Assembly: GCA_030268105.1 (NCBI GenBank)
Contig: BSDZ01000078.1
Location: forward strand, 4,081,001-4,145,000
Direction: 5' to 3'
DNA from: Volvox africanus
Lineage: Eukaryota > Chlorophyta > Chlorophyceae > Chlamydomonadales > Volvocaceae
DNA: 64,000 nucleotides
Part shown: piece after piece, positions 11,901 to 25,300 of the stretch
Numbering within the stretch: the stretch's first letter is position 1
Layout: the number at the start of each line of letters is the position of its first letter
The notes under the pieces: generated by a model
Seen by the model: only the letters and a program-made list of their open reading frames with translations
What the model was told of the DNA's origin: nothing
Databases searched by the model: none
Program-made: the position numbers and the translations under genes

Positions 11901-13164
11901 CATCGTTGTCGGCGTTGGCGTCAGCGTCGGCTGGTGCCTGACTGCCTATATGCGCGCAACCATACCGTATCCCCGCGTGTACTTACGCAGTGGACCTCTC
12001 CCCCCTTCTGTCCCCTCCCCCAAACCGATCAACCGATCAACTCCATCTCAGGTAGTGACGGAGACGGATCAGCTGGCGGCTCGTGACGCGTACTGGTCGG
12101 CGGTTTCGGAGCTCACGGAACCTGCACAACATACTGACGCGCTGAGACTGCTGCGGACAGCTTGTTGGCATAACCCCCACATCGCAGGTGCGCCCCTGCT
12201 TGGTTTCGGAGGACGGCGAAGCAGTACAGCTCGTCCAGGGCCAGGGTCGCAGACAGTTTGCAGCAGCTGTATTTAGGGTCGTTACAGGATGGCATACTAA
12301 CCTGGGCGGCAGAGCTGCCCTGCTTCTCCCTGCTCTGCTTGAGGACCGCCCTCATCCATTCAACGCTATTGACGTCAACATGTACGTATTTATTGGGTTC
12401 AGGGCTCACCACCAGTGTCGTCCGGCAGATCTATCTAGCGGGTCAACGGCGCAATCAGCTCCTTTGCGCTCCTGTTCAGCTTTAACAAGTCACTTTATAT
12501 AATCACGCACATCCACCATGACACATCGACCAGCTGGGGGCTGCCCACTAGCTCATTACCCCTCGGACGGCTTCGTGTGTGTGGGATATGTTCCCACCTG
12601 GGGGGGTTGGCCTCGCAGGGGGCTTGGCCTCACCCGTGGCCACTACCTGGCAGTCCCTTCCTTCTCCAGTATGTGCCATATAACTAGTAAAGGACTGAGG
12701 TATGTGGAAGATACTGGAGGGGCTGCTGCCGCTTGCCCAGATGAAAGAACCCACTCAGTCCTCAGTCAATTTCAAGTCCAAACGCCCGTCCACCAAACCG
12801 CTGCCCCCTCCTGACCCCCCGCCTCCTCATGGCGGCCTCCCGAACCGCAGAGCCGCACGTGCTACTGGCACAGATCTACTGCCAGCGGGGACAGTGGGCG
12901 GACGCCGCAAGTCACGCGGACCGGGCGGTGTGGCTGCTGGGCTGTTGGGGCACATCATGGGATAAGCGGATGCCATGGGACGCGTGGATGGCTATGGCCA
13001 GGGTGCTGGCGCACGGCGCTGCGCAGCAGGTGTGGCCCACAACGTCCTTCGGTATGCTGAACCTGGGCCTGGTGCCGGATTTGGACGAGCCGTATGAGGT
13101 GGATGGGTCAACCGAAACGAAGGGGCAGGCCGACGCCAACGGAGCAGAAGAACTAGCGGCATGA
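8966..13164 (+). CDS. Conserved DUF6817-type protein with TPR-like C-terminus
   Basis: Exons: 8966-9162, 9621-9672, 9886-9990, 10574-10870, 11245-11442, 12052-12187, 12851-13164. They give 432 residues with consistent phases throughout. The N-terminal part has the segments LPKWLDILSGVGAGECWHK, FKSHLFEVYKICKIWGQ and ALFHSAYSNSYVNLAIF. These are followed by AEELIHTFCVVPR, DFCEQLFSWQDAMFENHDGR and GSLWPGACKPGLWHSALSRM. I remember this pattern from an algal/plant/fungal family annotated DUF6817, possibly related to HD-type hydrolases (inference). The last two exons encode helical, TPR-like segments (EPHVLLAQIYCQRGQWADAA). No signal peptide or membrane segment is visible. The intron after 10870 begins GC rather than GT. 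The acceptor of exon 4 could also be two bases on, 3' of GAG. A fragment of the dispersed repeat lies in the sixth intron. Function is unknown; the family identity is fairly sure, the Pfam number less so. Confidence 0.82.
10512..10566. repeat. Imperfect CTGTG/CTATG pentanucleotide repeats
   Basis: Degenerate tandem 5-mers immediately upstream of the exon 4 acceptor of the DUF6817-type gene. They form its polypyrimidine region. Confidence 0.6.
12560..12672 (-). mobile_element. Fragment of the dispersed SINE-like repeat
   Basis: Contains the conserved element core CACCCGTGGCCACTACCTGG followed by CAGTCCCT. This core is also present, in either orientation, near 29.9, 30.5, 30.9 and 58.8 kb. It is antisense relative to the 30.2-kb copy and lies in the sixth intron of the DUF6817-type gene. 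The limits are approximate and the copy is degraded. Confidence 0.55.
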
Positions 13165-13238
13165 TCCAAGCGGCGGTCTACCTCTGTCCAGGAAAAGGAC
13201 AATAATCTGCATAGCACATTTTCGGATGAGGACAGCTT

Positions 13239-13282
13239 CGTTCGTCCGTTCGTTCGTTCGTTCGTCCGTCCGTTCGTTCGTA
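13239..13282. repeat. (TTCG)n microsatellite with TCCG variants
   Basis: About ten tandem TTCG/TCCG units just downstream of the DUF6817-type gene, probably in its 3' UTR. Confidence 0.85.
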
Positions 13283-14506
13283 AGAAATCCTTGTAGCCGC
13301 GGACAGATTGCTGCGAGTATTAGTTGGTGGGAAGGAGGGTAAGTTAGGTGAGCGCTGTGGAACCCACTCCGTCTATGACTTATGAACTTGTGCTGTACAG
13401 ATTACCAAATAACTATGTCTAAGTCTACGACCATACATGGAGCTAGTACAGCAGCATGTTACTATGTAGCTGGTTGAATTTCAGAGCTGCTGGCTGGATA
13501 AGTAGACGGGGCCTCACAACGAACTAGCTCGGTGACCCCACGCACGGCTGCGAATCTAGCGTGCCGAAACCATGAACTGTTTGTATAACCCAAAGCGTTT
13601 GAAAATAAAGAAAATGTTACCACCAGGCAGGGCTAGAGAGCTGCTGACTGAAAGAGAGCTATATGCATGTGCACGCTGTTGCAGGGTTGGATTTGGGGTT
13701 GTGCGCGCATCGTGTGCAGACACTGAATCAGTTGGTTCTTTTTGGGCAATGAGCACACATGCACGGACACACGAGATTGATTTCTGCTAATACAGAAATG
13801 GTTGTACTACATACCTACCACATACATACAGTGATCAGAGAATATGACTGATATTGTGTACGTGTACTGAATTTTGGGTTTTATGAAGCAGCACACCTGC
13901 CTGCCTGTCAGCATGTATGGCGCCCGCCCAGCGCAGGGTGCTGCATGGCGGCGGGTGTGGCTTGGGTCATCCTTCCCATATCTGCACATTCTATCCTTGC
14001 TAGCTAGGCGACAAGCTGCGTGGTCTCAACAGCGTGCTTTGAATGTACTTTCCACTAGAAAGTAGCACTATCCTAGATCAAGAGAACGTAACACAGCTAA
14101 CGGTGTAGAGCAGCACATGGTGAGTATTGGGAAGATGGACAAATTTCGTAATTGGTTTCACATCCGCATCAGTAATCGAGTTTTGCGTGCTTGTTGCGGG
14201 CTTGTTGAGCCCTGGGATCCATCCCGCAAATATCCCAATTGACTTCTCATACACACTGCTTCCCCTGCATGTGAGGAGCTCGACCCGTCGCGTGTCAGTA
14301 GAGCCAACGTAGTCGCAGCTGTGGGGCCCATCACGACGTAGTCGATGAGGGGATATCGCCGCCATTGTTGTCATTACTTGGGATCTCCAAGTAATGTAAC
14401 CTGATTATTATTGTTACCTGTGTCGTGTTTTCACCAACCGTTTCGTTCCTCATTAGTGTAATATCGGATTTGGTTCGAGGTCGGTTAGTTCCTTTCTTCC
14501 TACAGG

Positions 14507-14534
14507 CTGCGCGACCGTCCAGACGGTCGCGCAG
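14507..14534. repeat. Perfect inverted repeat, 13-bp arms
   Basis: Arm CTGCGCGACCGTC and its exact reverse complement are separated by two bases. The arm is GC-rich and stands out from the surrounding AT-richer sequence. Confidence 0.9.
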
Positions 14535-16209
14535 ATTTGCGTAAGACGAACCTACGGCGACCGATGAGGCTTTAGTCCCATCCAAGCACACTGAAGTCCT
14601 TGGCATCGATCACGGCGTTCAATTTCTCCCCTGCCCTCGTGGTCCAATGTCAGCATTGCGACGCACCTTGGAATTCGTACACTGCAAATACAACAAGGTT
14701 CAAGATTGCTTAACATTGCTATAGTTATGCCGAGTTGCAACGATTCCATGGCCTTATAAAACTGCTTGTGGTTTGACCGTGGACCAGCTAACTGCCGCGT
14801 AGTTTGTGTCTGTTGATGCAGGGCCAATTAGCCAGGCGTTGTTATCATCGGGCCAGGATATGTTGAAGCTTCCTGTAAGTCACAAGTACACCAGTTAATT
14901 TCGGAGCGTTGCTGCTGCCGCTGCGCGTAGCGCTTTTCTGTGCGTTAAGATGATATATTCGAATGGGGTCGTGAGGTCGAAGACTTCCGACCGTGTACGA
15001 AACTTGTACAAATATGATGCGAAGAAGGGCGCTGAAGTTTTAGTAGCCTTAACTTCTCTGAATTGTGATGAGTTGAAGGTAAGTGCCGGACCACGGGGGA
15101 GGGCGACCTTACTTGTAAGCAACATTGTGTAGGAAGCCTTCCTCACCAGGCGACGTCGTGACTAGATCAAAATTATACAGAATTGACAATTTGAAAGTTC
15201 GTATGGAACAGCAGCCAGGGGGATGTGGGGGATGTGCGTGCTTCTTCGCGCGGTGGTCATTCCCTTTCTTGTTGTATCTCTGAAAGTGAGGTACCCGGCC
15301 AGCATCTAGCTTGCAGCGACATTCAAACCTTATTTTGGAAGCTTAGGCAACCCCTTCACCCATCTAGATGCTGTAGTTTTGTTCCAGTCGTCACATTCAA
15401 GTGTATAGGGACAGGGAGGGAGAGAGGTGAACAGGGAAGCGCAGGGAGGGACAGGGAGCGAGAGAAAGGGACAAGGAGGCCTTAGCAGTACACAACTTAC
15501 GTACCCCTTTTCCTTTCTGGCTCTATGCGTACATGCTTGCTGTTTGCACGGGCGCGGCTCGCGCCTGCTGGTTCCTTCATTACATCACCAGAGGATCCCG
15601 AGCGACTGCTGCGACGTGGAGGGAAGGCTATCCCAGACACATAGCATAGCATACCACTCCTTCCTTACCTGGAGAAATGGAAGGTTGAAGTTATTCTGGA
15701 GATTGAATGGCATGCTCCCCTAGTAAATGGGGCGTGTAGCATGGGGCAGGTGTCACTATTGACAAGGGTACATTCATATACTCCTGGTAGATTTGCCCAC
15801 CAGGACGGTCAACACTGGCTCACGTTCGTTTTACCCGCCGCTGGCCACTGATGTTGCTCCATGCCGTGCGTGTGCATGTAATGTCACATCCCAGTCAACG
15901 TGGGGCGCTGTAGGAGTGTGCTTTCTCACAGCTCCACCTTCATGCGTGTTGCTTCACCATGCGTGTTGCTGATTGGGAGCCACGTGCTGAGCCCTCAAAC
16001 ACTATTTGATGTTGGACATGCAATGACTAGCTAGTGTTCACATGAGTAGGTGTGATGATGTTACTTAGCCTGTGATGTGAAGGTTGATATCGGTCTTACG
16101 TTGACATCATTTTTCGGCAGTCTCTGAGACCGTGTAGGAGGCTATGGCCTGATGAGTAGTAAGTAGTGTATGTAAATGCGTTGAGTTGATCAACGTGATG
16201 GCTATGCGT

Positions 16210-16244
16210 GTACACACCGTACGCGCATATGCCACGGTGTGTAC
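16210..16244. repeat. Inverted repeat, 11-bp arms, 13-base loop
   Basis: GTACACACCGT is matched exactly by ACGGTGTGTAC. It could form a hairpin; no linked gene was recognised. Confidence 0.75.
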
Positions 16245-17288
16245 GTCGGCTGGCAACATATCGAATACCCAACAAATGAACCTTACATAAAAACCCTTAG
16301 CAAGACCAACGAACCGACGAACAGCATGCGGAACTAAGAGAGAAACGAACAACTTCAATTACGGTGTACAAGGTACGTTAGGAACTTGTGTATTTTATTA
16401 GCGGTTTCGTAAATATCTACCAAGACAACCAACCATATATATATATATATCACCGACGAAAGGAAACGCCTTTATCATAAGAAATGTGTGGTGTATATAA
16501 AGATAGGTGAGGAAAACGTGGAATGAAGCAAGCGTAGGCCTTAAACGCCGTACATACAGTCCAAGATCGCACAACGACCTGCAGAGCGCTGCACTGCGTC
16601 GTACAGTTGAGGACAATCAAACCCGCAGCCGCCCAAACCAATCGCGACACACCCCACCCTGCTTCAGGCAGGGGCATCCCACCCGCACGCAGGGGATGAA
16701 GCCGAATTCACATGGATTATGGAATATGGAATATGGAACGAACAATAAGTCTATAATATTATTGCTATTATGAACATGGGTAGCTAGGCGGTCGGTGCGT
16801 GTACATGTCTGTCGTCAATCGATCTACCGACATTACGGTGTACGTCCGCATCTGGCATGTACGCCCAGATCCATCTCTATACACCTCCCGACGTGGATTG
16901 GAGCGAAATTCCGATAGATGAACTCGTGCACGACTACGCAAATGACGATAACAAAATTGGAAAAGATTGATTGGTTCCAGAGAATTCATCATCATCAATC
17001 AATCTATCTATCTATCTACCTATCTATATAAAACATACATACATACATACAGCCAGGCAGCTAGCCAGCCAGCCAGCCATGCTAGCTAGTAGATCGACTT
17101 AGCTGATAACGTCACCGTTTCCTCATCAGCCATATTGCACTCCTAGCTTGCTGCCTCGCCAGGCCTAGCTACCAATACATGCCTTGCTTTGGGTGACGAG
17201 TTCATTCCCGCAGATAGAGCGTATGTAAGCAAGCTGTCGTCAGTCGATAGACGCGCACCATGCATGCCATTTGTGCCCGCGCATCGCA

Positions 17289-17337
17289 CCGTACATACAC
17301 GTACATACACGTACATACACTTACATACACATACATA
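17289..17337. repeat. GTACATACAC decamer array
   Basis: Three exact decamers and two variants in tandem, downstream of the AP2 gene. Confidence 0.8.
17321..17325 (-). terminator. Candidate TGTAA poly(A) signal of the AP2 gene
   Basis: TTACA on the plus strand is TGTAA on the minus strand, 435 bases after the AP2 stop codon. It falls inside a repeat, so it could be coincidental. Confidence 0.3.
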
Positions 17338-17759
17338 CGTACATGCATGTAAGTATCCCGCCGGGCAGTCGCTCATATAACCTGCTGACCGGATCAAGCA
17401 AAAACCAAGCGAGGTTATTGGGTGAGTGAGCGGCGGATGGTAAAACCAGACATTCAGTCACCGCCGCCACCTACCGCCCCTGATAAGCAAGAACCAGACA
17501 TGTGCTGTCTGTTCGCCGTCTGCTGCTGTCGATGACCACCTTCCGTGCGCCAAGTAGGCCCGATGGTGAGCCCACCTTTGAACACAGGAGGGGCACCATC
17601 CACGCTGACGAAACCCTTCCCCCCGCGGCCTTCTCTAGCTGGCTCCCTCCACAGGGAACCAGGGATAGCTGCGTACCCCACCAGCACGCGCTCACCCAAA
17701 ATTAAGCATCCAGTAGTGACATACATGACGCACCCACGTATTGCCAATCCCATCATCCG

Positions 17760-19241
17760 CTATGGACACGCCCCGCCGCCACCGCCGCCCTTGCTCGTGT
17801 CCGAGCCGGCAGCTTGTGAGGCTTCAAATGCAGCGGCGACAGTTGCCGCAGAGGCATTGCGATGGCCGCCACTGTACGGGAAACCAGTGTCGTCGTAATA
17901 CTCAACTTTGTTATTCGCATCGGTGATGGCGCCGGGCCCGGTACCCAACAAGAAGGACTCGACGAAGTCCATGGTTAGGCTTACGCCGCGGTTGCCACCG
18001 CCACCAACGCAGCCATCGCCACCAGCGCCGGCACCGGTACCAGCGCCGCCACTGGCACCAGTGCCGCCACCGCCACCCGCGCCGACATCGCCATCAGTGC
18101 CGCCACCGCCACCAGCGCCGCCACCGCCACCAGCGCCGCCACCGCCACCAGAACCATCGGTTCCGTCGTACCAAGCCAACCCGCTGCTGTCCGTGACAGC
18201 CGTCGCGCCGAAGGACTCTGCGAAGACATGATTCCCAGCGGCAGCAGCGGCGGCGGCAGCATGGGCCTGCCGCGGGAGGGCCGGCATGTTCACCGTCGCC
18301 GCCGTCAGGATCATCGGCGCTGCGACGAGGGCAGTGGTTTCCGCCACAGCAGGCCAGCGCCAAGCTCCTGATGAGGCGGGAGCCTCTTCCAGGCTGCTGC
18401 CGTACCGATCCAGAACAGTTGGTGCAGGCATTGCGGTCGCTACGGTTGCTGCGGATGATGTTGACTGACTGTCATGCAGGACCCTGCCGCCTGCTACGTC
18501 ACCACTGGAAGCAGCGGGGCCGAACCAACTGATGGTGTTAACAGACAGACGGTTATGCCCACCGTCGTTTGCGATAAGGGCGCCATGGAAATTGGAGGCC
18601 AGGGGGGGGCGAATGGCCGCCAAGATCAGTGAGTCGTTACCTCCTGCGGCGGCGCCGCCACCCCCCCCCAGGCTGTAGCCCGAAATCAGTGGCTCCTCCA
18701 TGGATTGCTGATGACCATCCGTACAAGTCGGAGGCAGGCGCTGCTGAGGGCTAATCAAATGAGGCTGCATTGAATCTCCCTGAGGAAGCGGGTACTGAAC
18801 TGATTGCAAGTGCGAGCACTGTGCCTCGTGTACGGCATGTGCGCTAACGTACAGACCGTCGTACGTCCCCCCCGGGTTCCGGAGCGTGGCCACTAAGTGG
18901 CTTAGGGACTCCACGACAGGCCTTAGGCCCGACGGCGGCGGTGCCGGCGGCGCTGGCGCCTGCTGCTGCCGATTGGTGGATGCCGCTGCCACGGCGGCTG
19001 TGATGCGGCCTGGCCGAGGCGGAGGAGGCAGCACCAGGCGTGCCGCCTCCGCTGCTGATGACATTACGGCAGCACCGCTATTGCTGCGAGCCAGCTGCTG
19101 TGCATTGACAGGGTGCAGTGTACGGCATGTGGAATGCATGATGAGGTCAGCGGCCGGAGGGAAGTTCATAAACAGCGCTCCATGGGGTGGTGCTACGTTG
19201 ATGCATGGGCCCGATTTAAGCTAAGGACAGACAGACAGACA

Positions 19242-19320
<79 letters not shown>

Positions 19321-22300
19321 TTTTACATAGCGAGCCTTCCTGGCGTTCGCTCTCTCTATATATATCTACACACACACACACATATATATATGTATATATG
19401 TATATATGTGTCTATATATACGGTTCATAAACATAAATATATATATATATAATATAATCGTCACTTGCACACACCACGCTATTATCGAGTCGGCAGAACG
19501 AACCATGCATGCGCTGTGCGATTCCATCTTCACCGACATCCTCTCAATTAACAGAAGAAGCCATTCGCTCGAAACAACTCGGGCTAACTGAAATTAAACA
19601 TGAGTCACAGCTAGAGGGCCTGCGTACGACTACTTCTGCCGTGTCATCCAACTAACCGTTCCGATGCCGTACTCGACTGGCGGCGCACCCCCTGATGGTA
19701 TCGGTATGGACTTGTTGCAATCAGTAGACCCTCCGCCGCCACTGCAGGTTACAGCTTTATGCTGTTCTTCGTCGATGTCCATGGGGCCGGCGCCGCCACC
19801 GCTAGAGACGCTGCCGGTCCTACAGGCGGCCTTGCTGTTGGCACCGCCGCCGGCGGTTTCGGCACCTGTAACTGTCCAAGGCCTTGCCGACACGTCGGTC
19901 AGCGCCATCATGCGTTGACTTCCCATCAGTTCCTGTTGCTGCTGTTGTAGCTGTTGTTGTTGTAGCTGCTGAAGATGATGACGCAATGCCGGCGCCGGCG
20001 CCGGCATCAGCGGTTGATCTTGCTGCTGCTGCTGCTGTTGCTGGCGCAGATGTCGTAGCTCGTGCGGCTGCAGCGGGTACAGCTCCGGCGGTGGGAACAT
20101 GAGTGGTGGCGGCATCCTGCGCCACCCTTTACCTGACGGGTCTTTACTCCTCTCCTCCGCGGCGATGCCGTCAGCGCCCTCACTGCTGCCGCCCGCATCG
20201 TCATCATCGTCGCTGCTGACAGCCGGAGGGAACCCGGCATCGGCATGCAGCTGCGTCAGGCTGGTCGCGGCCATGCCCCGCTGCACGGCCTCCGGGAGAC
20301 ATTCGAACGGAACCACCGCTCCTGCTGAGGGGACACACAGGACAGAGGAAGAGCCCGAGGAGGAGGAGGAGGGACAATATACAGTTGTAATATTCAGGCG
20401 TCAGCGTTATTACGGGATCTGAAAGCCGAATCCGTGCGGGAACACGCCATGTGTTAAATATACACATACTCAGTATAGTATAGTATAGTATAGTATAGTA
20501 TAGTATAGTATAGTATAGTATAGTATAGTATAGTTTTCATGTAATGTAATGTATAAGCACGTACCGGTGGCCTGGTCCAGGTAGACCCGTGGGTCAAAGT
20601 TAGTGATGGCGCGTTGACCTCGGCGACGCATGGCGGCGTAGTCGTACGCCATGGCGGCGGACTCTTCGTCCGCAAACGACCCCAAGTACTGCACGCATGG
20701 CAGGACATGGTAACCATGCCGACAACAGGCAGCACTATGTAGCAGCAGCCTTAGCGGCAGCAGCAGCTCAAGACAGCTGGGGTATGTATAAGCAGTTAAG
20801 ATGTTTATCATATCCGACCGGAACATGTTCCAGAGCAACAGACAACTGTCCATCTCGGATATAACTTTTGCGAGAAGATTCGATATACTAATCAGGATAC
20901 GAGATATCGTATCATAAGATTCATAAGATTCGCTTATCCAAATGACCACCCCAACTCTGGCTGGATACTCTGACCCGTTGGGTTTCCAAGCACACACACC
21001 AGATAGCGAGCGCCGCCCACTCGCCCGATCCGCGCCTCCCAGCGCCCGGGCTGATGATGCTTGGTCACTCCGCGATATCGCGACACGCCGCGGCTGAAGC
21101 CGGTGCTGCGGCGGCGCAACATCGCCACCACCGACTCCTTATCCATTCGGGACAGCTGAGGCATGTCGGCCCGGTACTCTACCAGCGGGAACTGCGGGTC
21201 GTACAGTGCAGCGCAGCGCAGGTATAGACTGGGTCATCAATGGCAGAGCGGGAGCGGCAGTGGAGGAGTGGGGTGAGGTGCTGACAGCTGGGATGGTTAC
21301 CGGCGGCTGGTGGTTACTGCGTGGAGGGGGGCTGGAAGGGGGGTGCGAGCAGGCATGGTCAGCAACTGAAGAAGAGAAGATGACGTGGTGCTTACCTGTT
21401 CGACATATCACATATGCACACACACATATGCTGTTGTATGTGTATATGTGCGTGTATTATGTTTTTTAAAAATACTGTTCGTACAACGGATCCAAAACCT
21501 GAACCTACCCGCAGTGGTTACGGATGCGCCCGGACAACCTTATCAAGACCTAACAGTAGTGCTTTTCAGGATCTTACTCATCAGCATTTCGGTTGGTGTC
21601 GTACATACACACACATACATACACACGAACGCACTCGCGCACACTCAGTTGATGCCTGAGACCCCCGGCCCCTTTTAAAGCCGCCGAGTCTCCCTGCCTG
21701 CATACCATCCAGCCGTCCAACAGCCGCTCGTCCAAAACACACTCACATTGGTGGTGGCATCACGACCCCAATACACAATCGCCGCCATGTCGTACGCCCT
21801 TGCCGCCTCCAGCTCCGTGTGATAACCCCCTAGGTACACCTGCTTTCCCCGGGTGCGGCCGCCTGGGGACGTCTTCTTGCGCGCCACGGTGGAGTCCCAA
21901 AGATGAGCCTCCCATTTGTGGGTCCAGCGATGCCTGTTCGAGGACGGTTGGGAGCACGGTTGGGTTATCTATCTAATTTAAAATTTGTATTTTCATTGGT
22001 CCAACCAACATCGTTACTATATAACGGATTATTGATTGATCCTGATTGATTGACAAGGTCGATCGGGGATGCCGGGAGGTGAATGACAGACCTAGTGGCT
22101 CCCGAATAGCCAGCTAGGGGTGTAGAGGGAGACACAGGGAACCACGCAAATCTCGCTTCCCTAAGTGGACAGATTACAAATATGGGCGAAGGTGTCACTC
22201 ACCTCGTAACACCCCTGTACCGCGAGGACCCGCCGTTCTTTGCACGGACATTGGGCCCCGGCCGCCGCGATCCATCGGCATTGCCGCCATCGTCATCCTC

Positions 22301-25300
22301 CTCGACCTCCGCTGCCACCTCCCGTCTCCCCATCTTGGTTGGCACTAACGGCGCATCATCGTCGACTAATGATGAAAATGAGTCATGGCCGCGACCGCCG
22401 CCACCGCTGTAGCCGCCGCCGTCGCCACGGGCCCTGCGGGTGCCGCCGGTGGATTGTGGGATTCCAGTACTCCGGTTACTCGGCTGGCGTATTGCGAGTT
22501 CCGCTGACTGCAATCTCCGTTTTTCCATAGCGGCACGTTTTGAGGGCAGTGAACGGACGTCGAGCGGCAATCGAGGGCCATTGGCTGTGTGGCCGCCGCC
22601 GCCGCCGTAACTGAGGGGCATCACCGCGGTGCCTTGCAACAGCTTGTCTTCGCCATGATCACCGCCGCCCCCTCCGCCGCTAATCAGGTGATACTGCGGG
22701 CCGGGTTGAACGGGAGCTTGGTTACCCTGCGGCTGCAAGGTTCCCCTCGCGAGGCCGCTTACTTGACAAGGCAAGAATCCGGTGAAGGTACTGGGGAGGG
22801 GATATCTCAAGGACGATGGATTGGTGCCGTGCAAAGACATGGTACTGCTGTTGCTCCATAATAAACTGCCGCCGCCGCCGCCGATAGTGCGCCCCTGGAA
22901 TCCGGCATTCCCGTCAGCCGGGATGGGTGACCCGTGCGAGGACGGAAGCTGCAGCAGCTGCGGCGACTGAGAATGGGACGCTGCAGAATTCGCTGGCGGC
23001 GGGTGTTTGAAGGTAGCACCGGCACCGACACCGGCAGAGGCGGTGGTGGCGGCGGCTTCAGTAACGCTCCAGCAGCTGCCGCGATGCCGCTTATGGCATC
23101 CTGTGCGCACGAGAGGATAAAAGTTAGTTTATGGACTCGGTGAATTGCCGGTTAGTTAACATTTGAGAGAGAGAGAGAGAGTGAGAGAGATGGGGTACAG
23201 TATGCTGCCGTATACATCAATCGGTGATTGAAAGATCGTTTATCGTTGAACCCCATCAGGTACGTATCCCACACATCCTGCACAAGCAGGGATGGAGAGA
23301 TGCACAGCAGACCATTTTACGCGGGTAAAGCGATTATTATGATAGATACAGCTTGCTTGCTAGCTAGCTTACTTGCTACATAAATGCACTCATTTACTGA
23401 TATTTCATTCGATATAACTGAATCGTTCCAATTTGCTTTACTGATTTGCGGTAGATAGACATAACTTTAAGTCTTTGAGGTCAACTGCGGGCCGAGCGAA
23501 CGAGCAGCGGGGTTGTGGGAGTGAAGTCCCCCTCCGTTTATTTCGGCTTATTCGTTCGCTCATCATCACGCACGCACCCGCACGCGTTGCCATTATGCTG
23601 TCGCCGCCGGCACCACCTACGCCACGACCATCACGTCCAGTATCATATAGAGCAGCAGTTCGAGCGACAGCAGCCGCTGCCATCGTCGCAAAGTCGCGAC
23701 CTTCGCCGCTGCCGCGACGGCCTCCTGCACCACCACCGCCTCCGCCTCCCCCTCCGCCGTTAATATTAATGTTACCGCTGCGGTGACCTCCGCTGTCGTA
23801 GGCAGGTCCTTCAGGACATGCAGGCTGATCAAAGTTGCAGCAGGTTCCGTCGAAGCTATCGATTAAAACCTTGCCGCCGCCGCTGCCGACACCCTCTCCT
23901 GCTGGGGCAGTTGCATGGGCACGAGGACTGCCCATCGTGCCATCAACATCCATAAACTCAGAGGCGCTGAGACCCATGGGTGCATGCGCCTTATCCATGT
24001 CGATAAGCTCAGGAGCGCCGAACTCCATTTGTCCGTGTAACCGGTCCATATCGATCATGGTGGGCAGAGTACTGCTGACGCCGCCGTCGTCAATTAGCGC
24101 AAATTGCCGCTGTAGCTGCTGTTGCTGCTGCTGCAGTAGTTGTTCCTGCTGTCGGTCTTGCTGTTGCTTCTGCTGGGGCGACGGCGGCAGCTGATGATCC
24201 TGCTGTTGCGGCTGCCGCTGTTGAATGAATTGGTGTTGCGGTGGTTGTTGCGGTGATTGCTTTCGTGGCCGCGGCGGCGGCGGGGGCATAGACGTTGACC
24301 TGCTTGCAATGAGGTTCGCCGGATGGATGGTACCGCCACCACCCGCAAACCAGGAGTGTGAGCCCGCCGGCTCCCCACCCAACCTGCAGCAGCCCGAGAC
24401 GGCAGGAGCACCCCTGTCGCCACTGCCGCCACTACCGTTCGAGTACCCCTGGCCATCATCAGTGGATGCTCCGGCTCCGCGGTTCTTCCCGTCTGCCAGC
24501 GCGGCGGCCTTCAAGTTGTCATTATCGCTTAGCAGCAGCTCCTGCTGACCGCCGCTGACCATCATGTGGAGGGGATGAAAAGAAGATTCTCCTTGTTGTC
24601 CATGAACCGAATGTTGCAGGTACGGCAAGCATTCGCCGCACGGCGAGTATGGCGGTTCATACAAATGACTATACGGTTGATGCTGCTGCTGATGATGATG
24701 ATGACGGGACGGCGGCGGGGCCAGTAATGGCTGCTGATGATAGGAAGGCACGCCATGCTCTACCAAACCGCTTTGGTTCCCGTACATTATTCCAAATCCC
24801 TGCTGCATCCTTCCATGAGGGGTCGACGCTACCAACCGAGGCAGCGGCGCGGCGGCGGCAGTGCCGCCACCAACCTCGCCCCAGGCTGTAATAGGTCCCT
24901 GTTGCTGCCCCTGCTGCCCAGTTGTGGCGCCGCCGCCACTGCTGGTGGCGGCGGCGCTGTATATGTCACGATCCACGGGTCCATCTTGTCCATTGGGATG
25001 CCAGCGCGTGTCCTGATGCTCTGCCCCAGACGACCCAGCCTGCTGCGACGCGGTTTGGTTGTACGACGGTGAAAGCCTCCCACCACCGCCCGGGGTAGAA
25101 GCAGCAGCCGCTGCTGGTGGCGGAGGCGCCACTACTGCTTCCATATTCGCCGCCACTTGCATCCTGCCGCCTTCGGGATGATGGCCGCCTTCGACGGCGG
25201 CATCCACAATAATGAAGTCAAGCTTACGCCCGATGTCGTCGGCATCAGCATCAGCATCACCATCACCACCACCATAACCATCACCATCGACAACTTCTGA

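Larger units (their letters stand above)
13165..17759. other. Gene-poor region between convergent genes
   Basis: No exon of a known family was found on either strand. It holds simple repeats (TTCG near 13.24 kb, TA near 16.44 kb, CTAT/ACAT near 17.0 kb), two perfect inverted repeats (14507-14534, 16210-16244) and a decamer array at 17.29 kb. A plus-strand frame at 14950-15078 reads like a possible exon (KTSDRVRNLYKYDAKKGAEV), ending at a GTAAGT donor, but it is unassigned. The right end should be the 3' UTR of the AP2 gene. Confidence 0.5.

Noticed and set aside
17289..17337. Decamer array resembling CRISPR-like spaced repeats
   Set aside because: The units are directly adjacent with no unique spacers, and the genome is eukaryotic. 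It is a simple tandem repeat.
17908..18231. Plus-strand proline-rich open frame
   Set aside because: It is the complement of the Gly-rich coding tract of the AP2 gene; GGN codons read backwards give Pro. Shadow frame.
22199..23110. A separate 303-codon gene starting at ATG 23110
   Set aside because: It ends exactly in SSRYRGVTR at a GTGAGT donor and continues the AP2 domain. The ATG is upstream of an in-phase CACAG acceptor, so it is an internal exon.
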